DNA of 64,000 bases, from contig CAWJXB010000005.1 of assembly GCA_963846775.1 (NCBI GenBank), positions 163,393 through 227,392 of the forward strand, in the 5' to 3' direction. The DNA comes from CAVYXA01 sp963846775 (GTDB lineage: Bacteria; Verrucomicrobiota; Verrucomicrobiia; Chthoniobacterales; UBA10450). This document shows positions 58,425 to 64,000 of this stretch, in pieces (positions within the stretch are counted from its first letter, which is position 1; every line of letters starts with the position of its first letter). The position numbers and the translations under genes are program-made. The notes below the pieces were generated by a model. The model made no database searches. It was not told the DNA's origin and was given only the letters and a program-made list of their open reading frames with translations.

Positions 58425-60206
58425 CTACGTCTCTGTCAGGGCAGCTTTGGCGGTGGCCAGCACGGCGCGATCGTCGTTGTGATTGAGGTCCTCGATCAGG
58501 CCGCGAATGTACCGGAAAGATTGGCGCAGGAAAAGATCAGCGGCTTTTTCGTTTGGCGGCGTGGCACTGCCGTTGCGCCGCGCGGCTTGGAGATCGGCGT
58601 CCCAACGGCTGAGCACGCAGGCGGATGCGAAGAGTTCCATGGCAGACCAGGCGATGCGCTCCTGGACGAGTTGCATGTCGAGGATCGGTTCGCGATACGC
58701 GATGAGCGATTTGTTAACCGCGAAATTGAAACGCCAGATCAACCGCGAGAGCTGCGAAGCGTGCCAGCGCAATTGCTCGCTCCGCACCGGCACGCTGGGA
58801 GCGCGAATGGTCGCGCCGAGGCGATTCATGCCGGCGTTCCATGCTTTGCCGATTCCACCTTCGCGTCTCGGCTTCAACATCGTGTCGTAAATTTCCTTGA
58901 ATTCCATGCCGGGGCCGCGCATCCCGACCAGCGCGATGAACGACGTCAGCACTTCGTTGCTCCCTTCGCCAATCTGGTTGATCCGCGCGTCGCGCAACAT
59001 TCGCTCCAGCGGAAGATCGACAAAATAAGCCGAGCCGCCGTAAATCTGGAACGTCTCGTTAATGATCTCCCACAGCCGCGCGGTCGTGAACACTTTCAGC
59101 ATCGCGGTTTCGAGCATGTAATCTTCCAGGCCGCGATCGATGAATGACGCCGTCATCGTGGTCATCGCTTCCATGGCATAAGCATCGGCGGCGATGCGCG
59201 CGATCTTCTTCTTCACCAGCTCAAACTCGCCTAACGTTTTGTTGAATTGCTTCCGTGTGTTGGCATGTTGCACCGCGAGCTTCAGACACGTTTTGGCCGC
59301 GCCGGTGCAACACGCGCCAAATGTTGTCCGCCCAAAATCTAAAACCGTGAGCGCGACTTTGAGGCCTTTGCCCGGTTTGCCGAGAATATTTTCCTTCGGC
59401 ACGCGCACATCACGCAACGCGAACTCCGCCGTCGCCGTCCCGCGAATTCCCATTTTTTCCATTCGGCCATTGATCATTTCGAATCCGGGCATTTCCGGCG
59501 TCACCAAAAATGCTGTGATCGCGGTTTTTCCTTCTTGGCCTGGAACGGGCGTCCGCGCCATGACGGTCAGCACCTTCGCAATGGCCGCATTGGTGATGTA
59601 ACGCTTCGCTCCATTCAAAATAAAATGCGAACCATCGGCGCTCGGGGTTGCCATCATTTGCACATTGCCCGCGTCCGAGCCGGCTTCCTTTTCGGTCAGG
59701 GCGAAAGCGCCGAGCCATTCGCCCGTCATCAGTTTTGGCAACCATTTCTGCCTTTGTTCCGGCGTGCCGAACAACAACAGCGCGCGAATTCCGATCGAAT
59801 GATGCGCGTTAACGAACACGGAGGTCGATGCACACCGCGTTCCGATTTCCTCCAGCACCTTGCAGTTCGCCATTTGCGTGAAGCCGTGACCGCCGACCTC
59901 CTTTGGCGCGGTCATGCCAAGTACCCCCACGCGGCCGAGCCCGTCGATGACGTGCTGCGGAATATTAGATTGTCGATCTATTTCCGCAGGATCCAGGTCT
60001 TTGTCGAGAAAACTGCGCAGCTCGCTCAGAACGTGATCGAGCTGGGTTTGTTCCGCCGGCGCGATCTGCGGATATGGCATGACCCAGTCGGAAACGAAAT
60101 GCCCCTGAAACAGCCCTTTGGCGAATCCGAGCGCCTGCGGGCCGGCGAAAAGTAGTTCTTCGGCCTGTTGAATCTCTTTTTGTCGCTGGGCTTCAGTCGT
60201 CGTCAT
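58425..60206 (-). CDS. Long acyl-CoA dehydrogenase
   Basis: FAD-dependent enzyme of fatty-acid or acyl-CoA oxidation. The 593-residue protein has the core (about 75-450) with A-L-T-E-K-E-A-G-S-D-A-G, G-A-K-R-Y-I-T-N-A and I-G-E-G-S-N-E-V-L near the catalytic region, plus a 150-residue C-terminal extension like the FadE/very-long-chain group. Electrons would pass to ETF; no etf genes are here. Substrate chain length cannot be inferred. Start at ATG 60206. Confidence 0.88.
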   Translation of the reverse strand: MTTTEAQRQKEIQQAEELLFAGPQALGFAKGLFQGHFVSDWVMPYPQIAPAEQTQLDHVLSELRSFLDKDLDPAEIDRQSNIPQHVIDGLGRVGVLGMTAPKEVGGHGFTQMANCKVLEEIGTRCASTSVFVNAHHSIGIRALLLFGTPEQRQKWLPKLMTGEWLGAFALTEKEAGSDAGNVQMMATPSADGSHFILNGAKRYITNAAIAKVLTVMARTPVPGQEGKTAITAFLVTPEMPGFEMINGRMEKMGIRGTATAEFALRDVRVPKENILGKPGKGLKVALTVLDFGRTTFGACCTGAAKTCLKLAVQHANTRKQFNKTLGEFELVKKKIARIAADAYAMEAMTTMTASFIDRGLEDYMLETAMLKVFTTARLWEIINETFQIYGGSAYFVDLPLERMLRDARINQIGEGSNEVLTSFIALVGMRGPGMEFKEIYDTMLKPRREGGIGKAWNAGMNRLGATIRAPSVPVRSEQLRWHASQLSRLIWRFNFAVNKSLIAYREPILDMQLVQERIAWSAMELFASACVLSRWDADLQAARRNGSATPPNEKAADLFLRQSFRYIRGLIEDLNHNDDRAVLATAKAALTET

Positions 60207-60294
60207 AAAAAATCACGCCGCCGGCCTCCGAATGAGAGAACGGCGGCGACGCATTGTAGCGAAGTCCGCGCCGCTGTCCACTTCGGGACACTAG

Positions 60295-61896
60295 TTATCC
60301 GGGTTGGCCAGGATGAACGATGTCGGTGAGCTGCTGCCGTAAAGCTTCCAGCGCGGACGTGTCATCCTCGTAGCCCCATACGGCCAATTCAATCATTTGT
60401 GCGCCAACTTCGCGCCGCCCGCGCAGGGCTGCTCGCACACGCCCGCCCATCGACCAATCCTCTTCCTCGGCCGCAGCCACCGTTTCATACGACGAACGCG
60501 CATCCCAGTAACAATAGTAAACGTGCAAGGGTGCCCCGGCATCGTCGAATATGTATGAGCGGATCGGCAGGTTCACACCGTTCACCCGGATCAGTCCGAT
60601 GCCGTTATCGCGCAGGAGAGTCAACCCCGCCGCCGGGAGACATTTTTCCGGGCGATGAATCTTCACGAAGAGCGCCGCTGTGCGACCGGGTAGCCAGTGA
60701 AAAAAATACATCAGCCAGCGGTGGCCCTCTTTACTATTCCAGGTCGCGCCGCCGCCATCACTATAACGGAGCATCCCGGCCGCTTCCGAGGCAATCGGAA
60801 CACTCTTATATTCCGCTTCCGACGTCGGCCACGAAACCGACCAGCGCAATTTTGGATCGAACTGGTGGAGACCGTACCAGAGCTGCGCGCCACATTCGAT
60901 CACGATCACCCAGATGGCCAAACCCGCGACCGCTCGGAGAACGCGCGGAGTCGGCTGTTTGTTTGGCAGTGAAACGGAGCGTTCCGCGAATGCACCCTCG
61001 GCACCCGATCGGCGTCGGACGAAGAGGCTGATAAACCAGAGCCCGAAAAGACAGATTAGCAGAATCGTTAGGCCGGCGGGATCGTGCCACTTTTCCAGCG
61101 CGTCGGTTCCGCGATTCGCGCCGATCCAAACCAGCATGGCGGTGCGCCCAATGTTGCTGACAAACGCCAGGAACGCGCCGGCCACAACAAGCAGAATTCG
61201 GCGCGGCCAGTTGAACGAATAAAGCTCGCCGAGAAAGAGCGAGATCATCAAAGTTGCTTGAAGTGAACGGACCCCGCTGCACGCTTCTTCAATTCCAATC
61301 AGGCCCGACGCGACCTCGATCACGTTACCGTGCTGAAGCGCGGGGACGCCGATCGCATTGAGAATCGAGACATTGATGGCCGTGACCGCGCGCATCAGAC
61401 CCTGGATTACGTGCTGTTCGAATTGAACGGGCCACGGAACGGCCACGAGGAAAAATAGAATTGGAAACGCAAACTGCCGAAGCCATCCAAAGCCGCCGAG
61501 GAGATAGATAAATGAGATCGACAATGTCGCAGCCGTCACCGCAAACGCCCAGCTGACCAGGCGCCAGTCTGGGTTCGCCTCGGCGATGAGACGGATTGGG
61601 AATAGAAAGAGCGCGCAAAGAACAATGAGTGTGATCGGCAGCGCGCGCGAGCTCGGCGGTTCAGCAGTCGGGCGTTGCGACCAGCGTCGCCAAAAAACAA
61701 ACGCAGCCAGAAATGGAACGGTCCAGCCATAACTGTATTGCGCATTGAGCGACCATTCGTTGCGCAAATGATTGACCACTTCGAGCCAGAGCAGCGCGAA
61801 AGCGCTGAGGACGATAAATATCCGCCAAAAACCAGTCCCAGCTGATGCCGATCGGACCACATCCGCCCGTGCCACCGCGGTTTTCATTGCCGGCAT
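60295..61896 (-). CDS. Exosortase with C-terminal EpsI-like domain
   Basis: A membrane transpeptidase that processes C-terminal sorting signals (PEP-CTERM or similar) of secreted proteins. Eight or so membrane segments carry the catalytic set: Cys in E-E-A-C-S-G-V-R-S, Arg in N-I-G-R-T-A-M-L and His in W-H-D-P-A-G. The last ~220 residues are an extracytoplasmic EpsI-like domain, as in fused forms from exopolysaccharide clusters. Starts at 61896 (M-P-A-M-K-T) or 61887 are likelier than the longest frame. None of the secreted proteins in this window ends in a recognisable PEP-CTERM signal, so its targets lie elsewhere. Confidence 0.85.
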   Translation of the reverse strand: MPAMKTAVARADVVRSASAGTGFWRIFIVLSAFALLWLEVVNHLRNEWSLNAQYSYGWTVPFLAAFVFWRRWSQRPTAEPPSSRALPITLIVLCALFLFPIRLIAEANPDWRLVSWAFAVTAATLSISFIYLLGGFGWLRQFAFPILFFLVAVPWPVQFEQHVIQGLMRAVTAINVSILNAIGVPALQHGNVIEVASGLIGIEEACSGVRSLQATLMISLFLGELYSFNWPRRILLVVAGAFLAFVSNIGRTAMLVWIGANRGTDALEKWHDPAGLTILLICLFGLWFISLFVRRRSGAEGAFAERSVSLPNKQPTPRVLRAVAGLAIWVIVIECGAQLWYGLHQFDPKLRWSVSWPTSEAEYKSVPIASEAAGMLRYSDGGGATWNSKEGHRWLMYFFHWLPGRTAALFVKIHRPEKCLPAAGLTLLRDNGIGLIRVNGVNLPIRSYIFDDAGAPLHVYYCYWDARSSYETVAAAEEEDWSMGGRVRAALRGRREVGAQMIELAVWGYEDDTSALEALRQQLTDIVHPGQPG

Positions 61897-62239
61897 AGGG
61901 TAACCAGCTCCAAGCAGGATGCGAGCCGCTTTAGTCAGGCGCGGGAACGCAAAATCGGCGACCATCTTGTTTGCCGTCTGCGATTTCTTTGTGATGGTAG
62001 CACACCGCTTGCCCGCCGTGGGTGAACCTCACGCGTGCAAATCTCCGGGGCGAATTGAACTTTCGGCCTCGCGCCGAAACGAATTTTTCTCGGGAGTTTG
62101 CTGCCGCCGCCTGGTGCGGGGTCCGAGAGAGAGTCCGCGAACGCCGCGGGCCTTTATCAGCGGCGCGCGCTATCCAAGCGCTCATTTTTTCCTGCACGCG
62201 AGTTAGAACTTGACCGGTTTAACCGGTCAAGTTCGATCG
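61897..62239. other. Intergenic region upstream of the exosortase gene
   Basis: About 340 bp with no convincing gene. It is GC-rich and holds the long perfect palindrome at 62206-62234 described separately. Confidence 0.55.
62206..62234. promoter_or_regulatory. Perfect 14-bp-arm palindrome
   Basis: GAACTTGACCGGTT and AACCGGTCAAGTTC with a single-base centre. It lies 5 bp after the acetyltransferase stop and about 310 bp upstream of the exosortase start. The lack of loop and T-tail suits an operator for a dimeric regulator (inverted TTGACCGG) better than a terminator, but either is possible. Confidence 0.5.
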
Positions 62240-62848
62240 TTACGCCGCGAGCAGGGCAGTGAAATCGAGGGGTTCGGGGATACTACCGAATTTTGGATAG
62301 AGGAAGCGGGCGACGGGCGCATTTTCGCGGGCGATCCCGCTAGCGCGGACCAGACCGGCTTCATGAAGGGTATGGAGCGAACGTTCAAACAGAGATGTGC
62401 CGAACCCGCGGTTGCGATACTCCATCAAGATCGAGGGGCCGGGCGCGAGATGATTTCCCGCTCCGGGGTCGAAGGAGAGAATGGATGCGCCGATGATCCG
62501 CTGCCCGTGGCGCAGAACAAGACACATGGTCAGGTCAGCCCCAATCGCCTGATCGAGCCAGGCGTCCACAATCTGCATGACGGGGCCAATAGCGGGATTC
62601 CAGATCGGATCGAGCATGAAGGAGCTGGAGAAAACTTTGCGCAGCGCGAGCTCGTCGTCATCCGTGGCGGGACCGATGTGGTAATGCTCCGGCAACTCGG
62701 CCGTAGGCGGTGGCAGTTTTTTCAGGTCCCACGTAAAACGGACCCAGCCGAGGAGTTTCATGAATCGCCGGGCGAGCAAAGTGTTTTGGTCGCGATTCGC
62801 GTCCGGTCGCGGTTCAACCGGCGGCGCAAACAGTTTTACCGGCTTCAT
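62240..62848 (-). CDS. GNAT family N-acetyltransferase
   Basis: About 200 residues. The GNAT core is in the C-terminal 140 residues: C-L-V-L-R-H-G-Q-R-I-I-G-A, then I-L-M-E-Y-R-N-R-G-F-G-T-S-L-F with the acetyl-CoA binding R-N-R-G-F-G-T, and A-R-F-L-Y-P-K-F-G-S. The N-terminal part has a W-V-R-F-T-W-D-L-K-K-L-P segment of unknown purpose. Start M-K-P-V-K-L-F-A (62848) preferred to an ATG 33 bases earlier. Substrate unknown. Confidence 0.8.
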   Translation of the reverse strand: MKPVKLFAPPVEPRPDANRDQNTLLARRFMKLLGWVRFTWDLKKLPPPTAELPEHYHIGPATDDDELALRKVFSSSFMLDPIWNPAIGPVMQIVDAWLDQAIGADLTMCLVLRHGQRIIGASILSFDPGAGNHLAPGPSILMEYRNRGFGTSLFERSLHTLHEAGLVRASGIARENAPVARFLYPKFGSIPEPLDFTALLAA

Positions 62849-62942
62849 TGGCTTTCCACGCACTCGGCAATCGTCGCGCAAAAAACGTTTGCGCGCAAAA
62901 ATGCCTGCGAAATCGATTATTGATTCTGCGGTGAAGCCGAAG

Positions 62943-63407
62943 TTAAAGCGCCTGGACGCTCTTCAGCATTTCGTTGAACGCTTGATAAAGCTCGCGATGC
63001 TGCGCCACGCCGCGCCGGAGAACCGGCATGAAGTTGGCCAAATCGGCGATGTTCACAACGTGATCAACGCTTTGCACGAAGGCGGCCATCGCATCATTCG
63101 TCGCCAGGCGATGGCTCAGCAGGACGACGAAATGTTCGCGCCGTTGGGCATCGGGCTGGCGTCGGATTTCGCGCAAGATCGGGTTCGTCTCCAGCGTGCT
63201 CTCTTTAAAGCTTTCGTAAACGACGATGACGTTGTAGCTGTAACTGTTCAGCTTTAGGATCACGTCTTCCTCGAACAAACCGAGGTGCACTTTGTAGTTC
63301 AGATCGATCAACTGCGGGACCACGATCTTTTGGTATTGCTGATGATCGACACAGACCAGCGCTGTGTTGTCCCCAAGATCGACAAATGTTTCGTTTTCTT
63401 GTTGCAT
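62943..63407 (-). CDS. Receiver-like protein next to pilT
   Basis: A 154-residue soluble protein with the alternating hydrophobic strand pattern of a receiver or Rossmann-like domain (T-A-L-V-C-V-D, Y-N-V-I-V-V-Y-E-S-F-K-E, H-F-V-V-L-L-S-H-R-L), but without a clear phospho-Asp site: the usual Asp strand ends in V-V-Y-E-S. It follows pilT after 3 bp on the same strand, so it may modulate pilus retraction. No known family is recognised. Confidence 0.5.
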   Translation of the reverse strand: MQQENETFVDLGDNTALVCVDHQQYQKIVVPQLIDLNYKVHLGLFEEDVILKLNSYSYNVIVVYESFKESTLETNPILREIRRQPDAQRREHFVVLLSHRLATNDAMAAFVQSVDHVVNIADLANFMPVLRRGVAQHRELYQAFNEMLKSVQAL

Positions 63408-63410
63408 GGA

Positions 63411-64000
63411 TCAGTGAAACGCGTTCTCGGGCAAGTCGAGCCGCAGACCGGAATCGAGTTCGGCGTCGATGCCGTGGGCTTTCTGGATTAAATCGATGCC
63501 GCGGGCGATACTGCCTTTCCGCGTTCCGAATAAGCGCGCGGTCTCCTCAGTAATGAGGCCATTTTCATAGGCGTTTAGGATGGATTGATCAAAGGTCATC
63601 CAACCAAACGGCGTGCTCGCTTCAATGATTTCGTAGAAACTGCGGTGCTCGCCTTCGCCGATCGCGATCGCTTCCTTTGTTCGCAAATTGTGACCGAGTA
63701 CTTCGGTCAGCAATTGCCGTCCGCCGTCCGCTTTGGGTGCGAGCCGCTGGCTGATGACCCAGCGCAGCGTATCGGCCAAACGAATTCGCAATTGCTTCTC
63801 TTCGCCGATGGAAAACAGGCCGAGGATACGGTTAATCGATTGCCCAGCATCGACCGTGTGAAGCGTGCTCAAGACGAGATGCCCGGTCTCGGCCGCCATC
63901 ATCGCCACTTCCACCGTGGCGCGGTCACGCATTTCGCCAACGAGGATGACTTTGGGTGCCTGTCGCAACGCTGCGCGCAACCCGTTTGGGTAATTGTTAA
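63411..64000 (-). CDS. pilT: Twitching motility ATPase PilT, 5' truncated by window edge
   Basis: Retraction ATPase of type IV pili, a hexameric inner-membrane-associated motor. The visible part begins mid-domain (N-Y-P-N-G-L-R-A-A-L-R-Q) and includes the Walker B region V-I-L-V-G-E-M-R-D, H-L-V-L-S-T-L-H-T-V-D-A with the conserved His box, and Q-R-L-A-P-K. The frame is open to the right edge, so the N-terminal PAS-like domain and Walker A lie outside the window. The C-terminal E-A-S-T-P-F-G-W-M-T-F-D-Q-S-I segment is typical of PilT relatives. Confidence 0.9.
   Translation of the reverse strand, partial: NNYPNGLRAALRQAPKVILVGEMRDRATVEVAMMAAETGHLVLSTLHTVDAGQSINRILGLFSIGEEKQLRIRLADTLRWVISQRLAPKADGGRQLLTEVLGHNLRTKEAIAIGEGEHRSFYEIIEASTPFGWMTFDQSILNAYENGLITEETARLFGTRKGSIARGIDLIQKAHGIDAELDSGLRLDLPENAFH

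Noticed and set aside
1..64000. tRNA, rRNA and CRISPR features
   Set aside because: Intergenic gaps were read for cloverleaf arms, rRNA cores and regular direct repeats; none was convincing by eye. A tRNAscan/Infernal run would settle this.

Overview
The window is a GC-rich bacterial chromosome segment with short intergenic gaps and typical Gram-negative envelope genes. Three large secreted proteins end in the same dockerin-like module. Together with the aroA-cmk-plsC cluster, an exosortase, an ABCG-type transporter fusion and a sigma/anti-sigma/HtrA-like operon, this suggests a soil-type Verrucomicrobiota lineage (Chthoniobacterales-like). That placement is inference: no rRNA or tRNA gene is visible to confirm it.

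Layout. 1-11 kb: the end of a family-39 type glycosyltransferase, a secreted dockerin-like protein, a CHAP-like hydrolase, a dynamin-like GTPase, a polysaccharide deacetylase with an apparent frameshift, a hybrid sensor kinase, a thioredoxin-like protein, a SWIB protein and a response-regulator phosphatase. 11-21 kb: core metabolism and translation (aroA, cmk, plsC, gpmI, rpsB, tsf), plus secreted proteins and an alkaline-phosphatase-fold protein that has lost its active site. 21-31 kb, minus strand: a CCA-adding type enzyme, then sigma factor, membrane anti-sigma candidate and an HtrA-like protein without a catalytic triad, a YugP-type metallopeptidase, an M24 peptidase and a 1203-residue TerB-like/FHA-like/ABCG transporter.

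30.7-38.2 kb: ftsH is followed by an integron-type gene-cassette array without an integrase in view. Four complete attC sites, one attC left half and one attC-like right half enclose an alpha/beta hydrolase, a double GNAT acetyltransferase, a DHFR/RibD-type reductase and a small zinc-ribbon membrane protein, all in one orientation with almost no leader sequence. This is the most unusual region.

38-54 kb: NAD-dependent DNA ligase, a kinase-MurQ fusion for cell-wall sugar recycling, an intact HtrA/DegP protease, a beta-propeller protein and a multicopper oxidase (both with the shared C-terminal module), an ATP-dependent ligase with a decayed copy of its 3' end, and a pseudokinase. 54-64 kb: a GH75-like chitosanase candidate, small membrane proteins, a ferredoxin/ferredoxin-reductase-like pair, an acyl-CoA dehydrogenase, an exosortase, an acetyltransferase and a type IV pilus retraction ATPase that runs off the right edge.

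Three separate genes (alkaline phosphatase, HtrA and protein kinase folds) have lost their catalytic residues while keeping the fold motifs. One of them sits in what looks like an RpoE/RseA/DegS-type envelope-stress operon.
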